A DNA stretch of 64,000 nt from Effusibacillus dendaii (GTDB lineage Bacteria; Bacillota; Bacilli; Tumebacillales; Effusibacillaceae): positions 3,313,001 through 3,377,000 of the forward strand of contig NZ_AP023366.1 in assembly GCF_015097055.1 (NCBI RefSeq). The letters run 5' to 3'. Position numbers and translations under genes: made by a program. The notes beneath the pieces were generated by a model that was not told where the DNA came from, did no database searches, and saw only the letters and a program-made list of their open reading frames with translations. This document shows positions 23,789 through 32,966 of this stretch, in pieces (the stretch's first letter is position 1; each line of letters opens with the position of its first letter).

Positions 23789-24892
23789 ATGGATACGTTT
23801 GGATTTGTGGTGCACCCGCAAGATGTATCAGATGTGGCGAAAAAGTTCCCCGCTTTGCAAAACTGGCCGCCGTCCCTTTTGGAAAACATGATGCGGTACA
23901 GCCCTCCCATTCTGGTCGATCATTTACGGTATATTGAGTCGGAACACAATCGGGCGGAAGGCTGGTTTGTGGCGACAACGTTGACAGCCAGACAGATATT
24001 GGAACTGCCGCTGCAGACGGTGCTGCAAAAAATCATCCGGGCCGGCAGACGGGCGGAACGGGCAGGCGCTAAAATTTTGGGGCTGGGAGCGTTTACTTCC
24101 GTTGTCGGTGATGCCGGAATCACGATTGCCAAACATCTGCGAATCCCTGTCACAACAGGTAACAGTTACACGGTAGCGACCGCTATTCAGGCCACCAGGC
24201 AGGCAGCGGTTCTGATGGATATGGAACCGGAAAAATCGGAATTGGTCGTTGTAGGGGCTACCGGTTCGATCGGTTCAATATGTGCCCGCATGCTGGCTCC
24301 GCATGTAGGAAAATTAACGCTGGTTGCCCGCGATCAGAAGAAACTGGAACATCTGGCAGGCCTCATCATGAGTGAATCGGGTAAATCAGTGGATATTTCA
24401 ACAAATCCCCGGCAGACTGTCCGCCGTGCCCACATCATCGTGACTGTAACCGGGAGTCCGAATGAAGTGATTTTTCCGGGCGATTTACGCCCCGGAGCGT
24501 TGGTTTGCGATGTGGCCAGGCCGCGTGATGTGGCAAAAGCAGTGGCGGAGCAACGGTCGGATGTACTGGTGATCGAGGGAGGGCTGGTGGAAGTTCCGTC
24601 CGATTACGCTTCCAAATTGCGTTTTGGCCTGCCAAAGGGGGTTGTATATGCTTGCATGGCGGAAACGATGCTGCTTGCATTGGAAAGAAGGTATGAGTGC
24701 TTCACACTGGGTCGTAATATTTCAATCGAGCAAGTAAGAGAAATCGATTCAATGGCGAGAAAGCACGGATTTAAGCTGGCCGGTTTCCGCTCATTCGAAA
24801 GACAGCTGACACCAGAGATGGTACGAGCGATTCGGCAGCAAACAACGCTGCAAGCCGGTGTCGGTTCAGGCCAACCGGAGAGTCGTCAGTAA
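23789..24892 (+). CDS. Long-chain acyl-ACP reductase-like (AAR) enzyme
   Basis: A 367-residue protein resembling cyanobacterial fatty aldehyde-forming acyl-ACP reductase. Matching landmarks: N-terminal FGFVVHPQDVSDVAKKFP, GLGAFTSVVGDAG (about 98-110), TTGNSYTVATAI (122-132), a Rossmann NADPH loop VVGATGSIGS (154-163), and YACMAETMLLALE with Cys289 where cyanobacterial AAR has its catalytic acyl-cysteine, then FTLGRNISIEQVREI. NAD-binding-domain similarity to shikimate dehydrogenase often leads to mislabelling. Expected reaction: acyl-ACP or acyl-CoA to aldehyde. No aldehyde deformylating oxygenase is adjacent; the neighbouring aminotransferase could consume the aldehyde. Substrate is not proven. 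Confidence 0.72.
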   Translation: MDTFGFVVHPQDVSDVAKKFPALQNWPPSLLENMMRYSPPILVDHLRYIESEHNRAEGWFVATTLTARQILELPLQTVLQKIIRAGRRAERAGAKILGLGAFTSVVGDAGITIAKHLRIPVTTGNSYTVATAIQATRQAAVLMDMEPEKSELVVVGATGSIGSICARMLAPHVGKLTLVARDQKKLEHLAGLIMSESGKSVDISTNPRQTVRRAHIIVTVTGSPNEVIFPGDLRPGALVCDVARPRDVAKAVAEQRSDVLVIEGGLVEVPSDYASKLRFGLPKGVVYACMAETMLLALERRYECFTLGRNISIEQVREIDSMARKHGFKLAGFRSFERQLTPEMVRAIRQQTTLQAGVGSGQPESRQ

Positions 24893-24910
24893 GATTTTTA
24901 CAAAAAATAA

Positions 24911-24940
24911 TTGACAAATAATTGTATAGTTTGGTATATT
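24911..24940 (+). promoter_or_regulatory. Sigma-A promoter after the AAR-like gene
   Basis: TTGACA (24911-24916), 18-base spacer, TATATT (24935-24940). It fires into the long region 24941-25470 that contains no recognised gene. Confidence 0.65.
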
Positions 24941-25470
24941 AATCGACGCGTGAACATCGCTTCGCGCTGAACGGGGTTTTGATCTGGTTTAGGGGATTTC
25001 ATACGGACGAATCAACTGAGGAAACTGGATGGGGACGAATCCCATTTTTTATTCATGGCGAAGCGAATTCGTCATGCACAGGCAGGACAGCAAGGGTGGC
25101 TGTCAAATTCGACAGCGCAGGTGGGGCTGTCGAACTGGCCGGTCGTTTGCTCTGCTGAATACAGCGGGTGAATGGCTGGCCCTTTTGTTAACTAAAAAGC
25201 TTTGTGCTGAGGAGACAGGGTTGCCGTCTGCACGGTATATGCATTAAACGGCTCTCTTACCGTGTGACCGAAGCCGGACACGGAACGGTGTATCACATAC
25301 GCTGCAAATCACTTGTTCCGAAACGGTTCGTTTTCGATCTACACTATGAGAGCCATGCATGCGAGCCGAAGGTTACGGTCTCCTTTCTTGTGGCCGTGGT
25401 GGAGCATTCTTTGTATTGACAACTGTACAATTCATAAAGTAATCTTAGACATATAATCTATTTGAATAGT
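24941..25470. other. Long intergenic region without a recognised gene
   Basis: No reading frame here has a convincing ribosome site, length and family match. Short frames exist on the plus strand (25029-25247 and 25204-25419) whose peptides look partly protein-like, for example VEHSLY-ending 43 codons after a GTG at 25290, and could be remnants of a frameshifted gene. There is no terminator between the 24911 promoter and the S-box leader. It could be a non-coding transcript, an eroded gene, or a long upstream leader of metF. Confidence 0.4.
25416..25457 (+). promoter_or_regulatory. Promoter for the S-box-metF transcript
   Basis: TTGACA at 25416-25421 with TAATCT at 25440-25445 (18-base spacer); an alternative -10 TATAAT is at 25452-25457. 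Either places the start just before the riboswitch. Confidence 0.65.
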
Positions 25471-25479
25471 GTGGAACCG

Positions 25480-25629
25480 CTCTTATCAAGAGTTCGGCTG
25501 AGGGACTGGCCCGATGAAGCCGCAGCAACCGACTTTACGGGAAAGCAGGCAGCCAGGGCTGCTGCTGCAAATGACCGTATGTAGCACGGTGCCAATTCCG
25601 ACGAGAATCTGATTCTCGAAAGATGAGAG
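25480..25629 (+). promoter_or_regulatory. SAM-I (S-box) riboswitch of metF
   Basis: Contains the conserved S-box core: CTCTTATC starting P1 (25480-25487) pairing with GATGAGAG (25622-25629), then GAGGGACTGGCCC, GATGAAGCC and GCAACC, and a GGTGCCAATTCC element before the closing helix. High S-adenosylmethionine should favour the terminator that follows and shut off metF. Confidence 0.95.
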
Positions 25630-25651
25630 AGGGTTGCTGGCGATACATAGC

Positions 25652-25685
25652 AAACCTCTTTCTCCAGAATGAGAAAGAGGTTTTT
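25652..25685 (+). terminator. SAM-responsive terminator in the metF leader
   Basis: AAACCTCTTTCTC (25652-25664) pairs perfectly with GAGAAAGAGGTTT (25671-25683) followed by TT; it is the expression platform of the S-box. Confidence 0.92.
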
Positions 25686-25730
25686 GTATGTGGACCCTCG
25701 CAGAGAGAGGTTTCAGGGAGGAGCGTAAAG

Positions 25731-26627
25731 ATGTACCAAATTCACGGATTAAGAGAGAAACTGCAGCTTGGCAAAAGTGTTGTGACAGTCGAATTGGAGC
25801 CGCCGAAAGGGGCCGATCCGATGCCGACGATGCTCACTGCGAAACATCTGCGGGGGTATGTGGATGCTGTCAATATTGCGGATTCGCCGATGGCGACGCT
25901 GCGAATGAGTCCGATTGCACTGTCTCATATTGTACAGCAGGATCTTGGGTTAGAGGCGATTTTTCATCTGACCTGCCGCGACCGAAATATTCTGGGCCTG
26001 CAGTCGGAGCTTTTGGGGGCCGCCGCATTGGGCGTGCGGAACATTCTGACATTGACGGGCGACCAACCAAGCCGGGGCGATCATCCGGATGCACAGGGTG
26101 TATTTGAAGTCGATGCGATCGGGCTTGTGAATATCGCCAAGACTTTGAATGAAGGACAGGATTTGGCGGGTAAATCGTTGAATGCGAAAACCGATTTTTT
26201 TATTGGAGGAGCAGCGAATCCGGGTGCGGAAGATCAGGAAGTGGAATTTTCCAAGCTGCGGGCCAAGACCTCAGCTGGTGTCCGGTTTGTGCAGACACAG
26301 CCGGTGTTTGACGTAGAGACGGCGCTTCGTTATCAGGAACGGGTCGAAAAAGAGGGACTGCCTGTTTATGTGCTGTTCGGGATTCTGCCGTTAAAGAGCG
26401 GTAAGCAGGCGCGATTCCTGAATGAAAAAGTGCCGGGAATCAGTATTTCTCAGGAAATTATTGATCGCGTGGAAGCATTTGGACGTGAAGCAGGCGTGGA
26501 AATCGCACAGGAACTTTATCATGCGCTGAAACCGCATGTGGCGGGGGTCCATCTGTATCCATTGAACAATTTGCAGACCGTTTATGACGTGCTGGACATC
26601 CGGGTGGATCAGTCGGTAGCGCTGTAA
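25731..26627 (+). CDS. metF: Methylenetetrahydrofolate reductase
   Basis: A 298-residue TIM-barrel flavoenzyme reducing 5,10-methylene-THF to 5-methyl-THF for methionine synthesis. Family signs: VTVELEPPKGADP at the N-terminus with the catalytic glutamate (VELEPP), HLTCRDRN, NILTLTGDQP, FFIGGAANP and RFVQTQPVFD. It is a stand-alone reductase, not fused to the homocysteine methyltransferase domain as in B. subtilis YitJ. The ATG at 25731 has GGGAGGAG upstream; the longer frame begins inside the riboswitch and is rejected. Controlled by the S-box. Confidence 0.92.
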   Translation: MYQIHGLREKLQLGKSVVTVELEPPKGADPMPTMLTAKHLRGYVDAVNIADSPMATLRMSPIALSHIVQQDLGLEAIFHLTCRDRNILGLQSELLGAAALGVRNILTLTGDQPSRGDHPDAQGVFEVDAIGLVNIAKTLNEGQDLAGKSLNAKTDFFIGGAANPGAEDQEVEFSKLRAKTSAGVRFVQTQPVFDVETALRYQERVEKEGLPVYVLFGILPLKSGKQARFLNEKVPGISISQEIIDRVEAFGREAGVEIAQELYHALKPHVAGVHLYPLNNLQTVYDVLDIRVDQSVAL

Positions 26628-26705
26628 GCCGGAGGCTTCTTATCAGGAAACATATCCTTTCCCGCATCACAGGAGTGGTGCGTTGAAACACATAAATGAG
26701 GTGAA

Positions 26706-26747
26706 GTAAAACGCCCTGGAACGACTGGTCATTCCAAGGCGTTTTAC
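26706..26747. terminator. Terminator of metF
   Basis: GTAAAACGCC (26706-26715) and GGCGTTTTAC (26738-26747) are perfect inverted arms with further GGA/TCC pairing inside, U-rich on both strands. Confidence 0.8.
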
Positions 26748-26909
26748 TATCTTAGCCGATAGAAATTTATATATTTTATCCTATTGACATAAGATACTTT
26801 GCCTCGCCTGCGCTTGGGCCTGGCGAACCAAGTTTTCTTTAGGGCAAAATTGTGTATGATATAATTTAATATAGAAGAAAGAGTTTGCACAAAGCGAAGG
26901 GTGATAATC

Positions 26910-27402
26910 GTGAGTTCGCCTATAAATCATCCAAAGCGGAAGTATAGTTATCAGGACTACATGAACTGTCCAAATGAAGAACGCTGTGGAAGGTAAGACA
27001 GACGAACAGATTACGAATGTCGTACAGCCTGATATCACTGTGGTTTGTGATCCGAAGAAATTGGACGACAAAGGATGTAAAGGAAGTCCTGACCTGATCA
27101 TTGAAATTCGCTCCCCATCAACAGGAAAGATTGACCGTTGGATCAAGTATAAGTTGTATGAGTCTGCAGGAGTTAAAGAATACTGGATTGTTGAGCCAGC
27201 CAACAGTACAATCGAAGTTTTTACCTTGAATTTGAAGGGTTGCTATGAATTGAATGCAGTTTATGGGAAAGAGGACAAGGCAAAAGCTGGTATTTTCGAT
27301 GATCTGCTGATTGACTTGCAATTGTTTTCAAAGAATAATAATTTACTACGTCCTAGCGGGCTTAGAAGAGCTTTTTGGGACGTTTTGCCGTTATTGGGAT
27401 AA
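26910..27402 (+). pseudogene. Uma2-family endonuclease, internally deleted
   Basis: A GTG start at 26910 reads INHPKRKYSYQDYMNCPNEERC, the N-terminus of Uma2/DUF820 proteins, then stops at 26996. In another frame from 26974 the text continues EGKTDEQITNVVQPDITVVCDPKKLDDKGCKGSPDLIIEIRSPST, the catalytic core of the PD-(D/E)XK fold, and runs to a C-terminus at 27402. About 60 residues between the two parts are missing. The family is abundant in cyanobacteria and some Bacillales, function uncertain. Non-functional unless the second part starts internally, which would lack key N-terminal elements. Confidence 0.75.
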
Positions 27403-27484
27403 ACTTTAATTTGTATCGTGCGGGTCCAGGCATTATTTAAATTGATGAGGAAGTCAAACTGGCGGACACCCGGTGGGGAAAAGA

Positions 27485-27510
27485 AAATTCGCGTTTAATA
27501 ACGCGAATTT
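27485..27510 (-). terminator. Terminator of alaR-alaT
   Basis: AAATTCGCG / CGCGAATTT (27485-27493 and 27502-27510) is a perfect nine-pair stem; on the minus strand it is followed by TCTTTTC. Confidence 0.75.
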
Positions 27511-27534
27511 CCGGAGTAGAGATAATGATTCACT

Positions 27535-28740
27535 TTATTTGGCCGCTTTGCTCGGAGCCGGAACCGGTTGACTGCTGTTCTGTTTCAAGTGCTGCACAAA
27601 CTGTCCGATTCGGCCAAGCGCTTTTTGAATGTTTTCGGTAGAAGTTGCGTAAGAACAGCGAACAAATCCTTCGCCGCCTTCGCCAAAAACGTTGCCTGGC
27701 ACGACGGCGACACCGTAGTGTAAAAGCTGTTCCGCAAACTGTTCCGAAGTCAAGCCGGTGGATCGAATGTCAGGAAACGCATAAAAAGCGCCTTTTGGCT
27801 CGTGACAAGCCAAACCGATATCACGAAATCCTTTGACAATCAAACGGCGTCGCTGGTCGTATCGTTCGACCATGTGGCGCTTTTCCGATTCGCCGTGCAA
27901 AAGCGCTTCCAGTGCGGCTTTTTGTCCCATGATGGGAGCGCACATGATGGTGTATTGATGAATCTTCAGCATTAAATTCAAAATTTCGGGCGGTGCGGCA
28001 GCATAGCCGATTCTCCACCCGGTCATCGCGAACGCTTTCGACATCCCGCTGATCACAACGGTTCGTTCTTTCATGCCAGGCAGTGATGCGATGCTGACAT
28101 GCTCTCCTTCGTAAGTCAACTCTGCGTAAATTTCATCTGAAACCACGAACAGGTCATGTTCGATCACTACGTCGGCAATCGCCTGCAAATCCTGCCGGGT
28201 CATGATGGCTCCCGTCGGATTGCTGGGGAAGCAGAGAATCAGCACTTTTGACTGAGGCGTAATTCTCGCCCTTAGATGTTCCGGCATCAGACGAAAGTCA
28301 TCTGCCGCGAATGTGGGTATGCCAACCGCACGACCGCCCGCCAACACCGCGCAGGGACGGTAGGACACGTAGGCAGGTTCCGGAATCAGAACTTCATCTC
28401 CGGGGCAGATCAGCGTGCGCAGGGCGATATCGATCGCTTCGCTGCCGCCGACGGTGACCACCAATTCCTCCGGGTCGTACTGCAGATCGAATTTTTGCAG
28501 GTAATCGGCGATTGCCTTTCGTAATTCGGGCAATCCTTTATTGGATGTATACGTGGTAAATCCGCGTTCCAACGAGTAAAAACAGGCCTCCCGCACATGC
28601 CACGGAGTTACGAAGTCAGGTTCTCCCACCCCCAGCGAGATCACATCTTCCATTTGGTTGGCCAGATCAAAAAAACGGCGAATGCCCGATGGGGGCAACG
28701 TTTGGACAACGGGAGACAGTCGATCATAGAGGGAACTCAC
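27535..28740 (-). CDS. alaT: Class I aminotransferase, AlaT/YugH-like
   Basis: A 401-residue fold-type I PLP aminotransferase. Motifs: VTVGGSEAID (phosphate/cofactor site), CFPSNPTGA near residue 178, VVSDEIYAELTYEG, and the PLP lysine in SGMSKAFAMTGWRIGYAA (about residue 239). B. subtilis YugH (AlaT) is an alanine transaminase next to the Lrp-type regulator AlaR, and the same pair is present here, so alanine-pyruvate exchange is likely; aromatic or other substrates are possible. The GTG start overlaps the alaR stop by four bases (GTGA), indicating coupling. Confidence 0.85.
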   Translation of the reverse strand: MSSLYDRLSPVVQTLPPSGIRRFFDLANQMEDVISLGVGEPDFVTPWHVREACFYSLERGFTTYTSNKGLPELRKAIADYLQKFDLQYDPEELVVTVGGSEAIDIALRTLICPGDEVLIPEPAYVSYRPCAVLAGGRAVGIPTFAADDFRLMPEHLRARITPQSKVLILCFPSNPTGAIMTRQDLQAIADVVIEHDLFVVSDEIYAELTYEGEHVSIASLPGMKERTVVISGMSKAFAMTGWRIGYAAAPPEILNLMLKIHQYTIMCAPIMGQKAALEALLHGESEKRHMVERYDQRRRLIVKGFRDIGLACHEPKGAFYAFPDIRSTGLTSEQFAEQLLHYGVAVVPGNVFGEGGEGFVRCSYATSTENIQKALGRIGQFVQHLKQNSSQPVPAPSKAAK

Positions 28741-29234
28741 GGCGCGATCACCAGCCGTTGATCATCTTCGTGATCGTCAAAAATGACGCCGTCCGATTTA
28801 TATGTTTTTAAAAGAAAATGGGTAGTCGTCGAATTGACGTGTTCGACAGTTGACAGCTTCTGGGCAACAAACCGGGCCACGTCTTGCAAATGATTTTCTT
28901 CTACGATCACTTGAAGATCATAGGCGCCTGACATAAGGGAGACAGACTTGACTTCCGGGAACCGGTAAATTCGCTCTGCGATCGCGTCAAAACCGACCTC
29001 GCGCTGCGGTGTCACTTTCACGTCGATGACGGCGGTTACTTTTTGTTTTTCTACTTTGTCCCAGTTGATGACAGCCGAATAGCGGAGAATCACTCTTTCT
29101 TTTTCAAGCTGTTGAATGATGGAAGTTACTTCAGCCGTTTCGATGCCTAGCATCGTCGCGATCGTTTCATGCGAAAGCTGCGAATTTTCATGAAGCAGGT
29201 GAAGAATTTGGTTGCTCGTGCTGTTTATGTCCAT
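28737..29234 (-). CDS. alaR: Lrp/AsnC-family regulator, AlaR-like
   Basis: A 165-residue transcription factor: winged helix-turn-helix at residues 5-60 (QILHLLHENSQLSHETIATMLGIETAEVTSIIQQLEKERVI) and an Lrp-type RAM ligand domain at about 70-150 (VTAVIDVKVTPQREVGFDAIAERIYRFPEVKSVSLMSGAYDLQVIV). It precedes and overlaps alaT, and in B. subtilis the equivalent regulator activates it in response to alanine. Autoregulation is plausible. GCGAGGT precedes the ATG. Confidence 0.88.
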   Translation of the reverse strand: MDINSTSNQILHLLHENSQLSHETIATMLGIETAEVTSIIQQLEKERVILRYSAVINWDKVEKQKVTAVIDVKVTPQREVGFDAIAERIYRFPEVKSVSLMSGAYDLQVIVEENHLQDVARFVAQKLSTVEHVNSTTTHFLLKTYKSDGVIFDDHEDDQRLVIAP

Positions 29235-29249
29235 TTCAGTACCTCGCGT

Positions 29250-29279
29250 ATCCTAATTGTCTTTTATCTATTATGTCAA
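29250..29279 (-). promoter_or_regulatory. Promoter of alaR-alaT
   Basis: Minus strand: TTGACA (29279-29274), 18 bases, TAGGAT (29255-29250), 16 bases before the alaR start. Confidence 0.6.
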
Positions 29280-29414
29280 AACTTCTCGAAAGGAGAAAGA
29301 GATTTTGGGAAATTTTTCGTTTTTTTTGCGGGGAGGCCGTCTCGTTATTTCTGTTATAATAGGGAACTGCAAGGTAAAACGGGATAACGTCCGCGTGCGG
29401 AGAGTGGGGTCTGG

Positions 29415-30080
29415 ATGAGTTCAGTTCGAAAACCTTTACCGAAGATAAGCGGGCTGCTGGTCGGCGGCTTTATCGCAGCTATTGCCTGTCTCGCTGTATT
29501 TGCCAATTTGGCGGAAGATGTGATAGAGCCGGGAACCATCTCATTTGACCAAACGGCCGGCGATTTGCTGCGAGGAGTTGCTGCCCCTTGGTTGACCAGA
29601 GGGATGATCGCGGTAACCGAATTGGGCTCGTTATATGTGCTGCTTCCGCTGTTTGTCATAGTGGTCGGGTATCTCTGGTTCCGATTGCACCGCTTCTGGG
29701 AAGCGATGATGTTTGTGATCAGCGGTATCGGATCGCTCGCCCTGAATGTGATTTTAAAGCAGCTGTTTCAGCGTTCCCGGCCCGACCTGCAGCATTTGGT
29801 GGAAGCGGGCGGATACAGTTTCCCGAGCGGTCATGCGATGGTGGCGGCCGGATCTTATGGGATGCTCGGCTATTTGATCTGGTATTTCCTGCGAAAACAA
29901 GGCAGGCCCAATTGGTATGTGCCGATTTTAACGGTGGCGTGGGTACTGCTGATCGGAGTAAGCCGGGTGTATCTGGGTGTTCATTACGCAAGCGACGTAT
30001 TGGCGGGCTTTGCAGCGGGCGGTTTCTGGCTTTTGGCCTGCATTTTTGCGCTGCATTTGATTCGTTACTATAAATCGTAG
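29415..30080 (+). CDS. PAP2-family membrane phosphatase
   Basis: A 221-residue protein with six likely membrane helices and the three PAP2 signature motifs in order: KQLFQRSRP (about residue 115), PSGH in YSFPSGHAM (about 136) and SRVYLGVHYASD (about 186-197). Such enzymes dephosphorylate phosphatidate, undecaprenyl pyrophosphate or phosphatidylglycerol phosphate at the outer membrane face. Which substrate applies cannot be told. Ends 48 bases before uvrC and could be co-transcribed with it. Confidence 0.9.
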   Translation: MSSVRKPLPKISGLLVGGFIAAIACLAVFANLAEDVIEPGTISFDQTAGDLLRGVAAPWLTRGMIAVTELGSLYVLLPLFVIVVGYLWFRLHRFWEAMMFVISGIGSLALNVILKQLFQRSRPDLQHLVEAGGYSFPSGHAMVAAGSYGMLGYLIWYFLRKQGRPNWYVPILTVAWVLLIGVSRVYLGVHYASDVLAGFAAGGFWLLACIFALHLIRYYKS

Positions 30081-30127
30081 GGTGAATGTAAGTTCAGTAA
30101 CAGGAATCTACCGGATTGGTGATGGGA

Positions 30128-31906
30128 ATGACAACACGCGAAAATATCAAGGGAAAATTGGCGCTGCTGCCCGCCAAACCGGGCGTCTATCTAATGAAAG
30201 ACAAGCATGGCGAGATCATTTACGTCGGCAAGGCAAAAGCGTTAAAAAACCGTGTGCGCTCTTATTTTGCAGGATCGCATGACGGCAAGACACAACTGCT
30301 TGTTTCAAACATTGCCGATTTTGAATATATTGTGACCGATACGGTCGTGGAAGCGTTGATTCTGGAAAACAACCTGATCAAAAAGCACACACCGCATTTC
30401 AACATTGCGCTGAAAGACGACAAGACGTATCCGTACATTAAAATTACGAACGAAGAGCATCCTAGGCTGGAGATCGTGCGGCGGGTCAAAAAAGACGGCG
30501 GGCGCTATTTCGGGCCTTATCCAAACGCAGGCGCCGCGGCTGAGACAAAGAAACTGCTTGACCGGTTGTACCCGCTTCGCAAATGCGTGAAGTTAAAACC
30601 GAAAGTCTGTCTGTACTATCATATCAACCAATGTGTCGCGCCTTGCGAATTTCCGGTGGATCCGAATGAGTATGACCGGATGGTCAAGGAAATCAGCCAA
30701 TTTTTGAATGGCGGGCACAACGTGATCAAACAGCAGTTGACAGAAAAGATGCAAACAGAAGCGGAAGCGCTCCATTTTGAGCGGGCGAAGGAACTGCGTG
30801 ACCTGATTCAGCATATTGACAAAGTAATGGAGAAGCAAAAGATCGACCTTGGCGACACGGTCCACCGCGATGTGTTTGGCTACTATGCGAACAAGGGCAT
30901 GATGTGCGTCCAGGTGTTTTACGTTCGCTCCGGCAAGCTGATTGAGCGTGACGTAGCGATTTTTCAGCATCACGGCGAGGAAAAAGAAGATTTTCTGTCA
31001 TACGTCACCCAGTTTTATTTTGAAAATGCGGATCTGCCGAAAGAGATTTTGCTGCCGATCGGCCTTGATACCGATGTGATCGAAGAGTGGCTGTCGGTTA
31101 AAATCAGAGTGCCGATGCGGGGCGACAAGAAGCAGTTGGTCGACATGGCCTGTGAAAATGCAAGAATCGCCCTGGAAGAGCGCTTTAAAATGATGGACCG
31201 CGACATGGACCGGACGGTCCGCGCGGTACAGCAGTTGGGTGAAATTCTTGCGATTCCAACGCCGGTCCGGATCGAATCGTTTGACAACTCGAACATTCAG
31301 GGAGCCGACCCGGTGGCGGCGATGGTGGTGTTTATCAACGGCCAACCGGCGAAAAAAGAATACCGAAAATACAAAATCCGTACCGTGCAAGGTCCGGATG
31401 ATTACGAGTCGATGCGGGAAGTAATCCGCCGCCGGTTTATCCGCGCTTTGAAAGAAAAGCAGCCGCTGCCCGATCTTATTGTCATAGACGGCGGCAAGGG
31501 GCAGATTCATGCGGCGCTTGACGTGTTGGAAAATGAGCTGGATCTCGAAGTGCCCGTATGCGGATTGGCGAAAGACGACCGTCACCGCACCAGTCAGCTT
31601 TTTTTCGGGCATGAACCGGACCCGCTGCCGATTGATCGTTCGTCACAGGCATTTTATCTGCTGACGCGTATTCAGGATGAAGTGCATCGCTTTGCGATTG
31701 CGTTTCATCGCAATACGCATGGGAAAGAGGCGATTCGCTCGGTGTTGGACGACATACCGGGCGTAGGGGAAAAGCGCCGCAAGCAGCTTCTGAAACACTT
31801 CGGGTCGCTTGATGCGATAAAAGGAGCGCCTGTCGAAGAATTCCGCAAGATCGGGATCGGCGACAAACTGGCTCGGGAGATTTTGCAATTTTTGCGGCAG
31901 ACGTGA
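30128..31906 (+). CDS. uvrC: UvrABC excinuclease subunit C
   Basis: A 592-residue DNA repair nuclease. Domain order: GIY-YIG endonuclease (residues 10-95, [32 protein letters not shown] as its core), UVR motif around residue 200 ([24 protein letters not shown]), RNase H-like second nuclease ([22 protein letters not shown] ... [10 protein letters not shown]), and a C-terminal double helix-hairpin-helix ([27 protein letters not shown]). Start is uncertain among ATG 30122, ATG 30128 and upstream TTG/GTG; 30128 best matches the family N-terminus. Confidence 0.95.
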   Translation: MTTRENIKGKLALLPAKPGVYLMKDKHGEIIYVGKAKALKNRVRSYFAGSHDGKTQLLVSNIADFEYIVTDTVVEALILENNLIKKHTPHFNIALKDDKTYPYIKITNEEHPRLEIVRRVKKDGGRYFGPYPNAGAAAETKKLLDRLYPLRKCVKLKPKVCLYYHINQCVAPCEFPVDPNEYDRMVKEISQFLNGGHNVIKQQLTEKMQTEAEALHFERAKELRDLIQHIDKVMEKQKIDLGDTVHRDVFGYYANKGMMCVQVFYVRSGKLIERDVAIFQHHGEEKEDFLSYVTQFYFENADLPKEILLPIGLDTDVIEEWLSVKIRVPMRGDKKQLVDMACENARIALEERFKMMDRDMDRTVRAVQQLGEILAIPTPVRIESFDNSNIQGADPVAAMVVFINGQPAKKEYRKYKIRTVQGPDDYESMREVIRRRFIRALKEKQPLPDLIVIDGGKGQIHAALDVLENELDLEVPVCGLAKDDRHRTSQLFFGHEPDPLPIDRSSQAFYLLTRIQDEVHRFAIAFHRNTHGKEAIRSVLDDIPGVGEKRRKQLLKHFGSLDAIKGAPVEEFRKIGIGDKLAREILQFLRQT

Positions 31907-32012
31907 AGAATTTCGGAAACCAAACATGAAAATATAAATTGTGGACAAAAATATAGAAAAGCTAAAAACTTCCCAATAGCGCCAGAAAACCAGAAGACGG
32001 GAAGTGACCTGC

Positions 32013-32480
32013 TTGTCCACGGAACGATTGATTTCATTGGTTGCTTGGTTGATTATGGCGTACTTGCTGTGGAAATTTGTGCCGCGCAATAAAATCCGGG
32101 AAGCGCACGTTATTTTTCTGTTTAAACAGGCGATGACGTGGGTTTTTGGCCTGATGGTGGCCCATTGGGAGCTGATTGAATATCCTGTGCGAATCTTCGC
32201 GGGGGGAACCCAAAGCAGTTTTACGTATGACTATTTTATCGATCCGTCGATCGCTGTGTTATTTAACCTGCGCTACCCGGAAAACGGAGGGAGATGGCGA
32301 AAATTTCTGCATTACGTCATTTACTGCTCCGCTGTCGTTTTTCCTGAATGGATATTGGAAGATTATACTGACTTGATTGAATATAAAAAATGGGCCTGGT
32401 ATTGGTCCTGGATTACCCTGTTTGCAACGCTTTTTATTTCGCGCCAGTATTACCTCTGGTTTTTTAAAATTAAAAGGTAG
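32013..32480 (+). CDS. CBO0543-family membrane protein
   Basis: A 155-residue membrane protein with four likely helices and conserved aromatic residues (VFGLMVAHWELIEYPVR, FTYDYFIDPSIAVLFNLRYP, EWILEDYTDLIEYKKWAWYW), as in the CBO0543 family of unknown function widespread in Bacillales. TTG at 32013 lies eight bases after GGGAAG; a GTG at 32004 overlaps that site. It follows uvrC by about 100 bases. Confidence 0.75.
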   Translation: MSTERLISLVAWLIMAYLLWKFVPRNKIREAHVIFLFKQAMTWVFGLMVAHWELIEYPVRIFAGGTQSSFTYDYFIDPSIAVLFNLRYPENGGRWRKFLHYVIYCSAVVFPEWILEDYTDLIEYKKWAWYWSWITLFATLFISRQYYLWFFKIKR

Positions 32481-32539
32481 ACCGATTGGAAAGCGAATGA
32501 TATAATACGTTTAAAATTGAACATGAATTATAGATTGCC

Positions 32540-32743
32540 TCATCTCTGAAGGGGTGAGGTAGAGGCGCGAACGATCATGAGTAGCTTTGACGAGAGACGG
32601 GTTCTTGACGACTCATCGCGAAAGGGATGTTCGCCGAAGCGGACATTTACCCGGAATGTCTGGCTGGGTCTGCACCGAACAGGTGCAGGACTGTCACTGC
32701 AGATTCCCCTGATCTGCCGTGGAGCACTATCTCACTGAGATGA
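32540..32743 (+). promoter_or_regulatory. Lysine (L-box) riboswitch of lysC
   Basis: Shows the conserved L-box sequence blocks in order: GAGGTAGAGGCGCGAAC, ATGAGTAG, AAAGGGATGTTCGCCGAAG, CTGGGTCTGCACCGAACAGG and GGACTGTCACTGCAG. It sits in a 486-base gap before aspartokinase. A terminator at 32845 provides the off state when lysine is bound. A TATAAT-containing promoter is likely near 32500. Confidence 0.95.
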
Positions 32744-32844
32744 CAAAGGGGAGTGGAATGGGTCTGTGGTTAGCGGTGCCTGTGGGCGCGGCAGCGGGCC
32801 GATTTTGCCAAGAGGAGGCACTATGACGCCAGTATGTACACAAG

Positions 32845-32893
32845 GCGGCAGTAGACAGGTGACTCTGAATCAACCTTCTATTGCCGCTTTTAT
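32845..32893 (+). terminator. Lysine-responsive terminator
   Basis: GCGGCAGTAGA (32845-32855) pairs with TCTATTGCCGC (32877-32887, one G-T) followed by TTTTATTG. Confidence 0.8.
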
Positions 32894-32966
32894 TGTTTGG
32901 AGGGATTATCCCTATTACCAAACGGGATTCTGTAAAATTTGAGAATAGATGCAAGGAGTGGGGAGT

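Noticed and set aside
25029-25419. Two short plus-strand ORFs in the metF upstream region
   Set aside because: No ribosome sites and no family match; kept only as part of the unexplained region.
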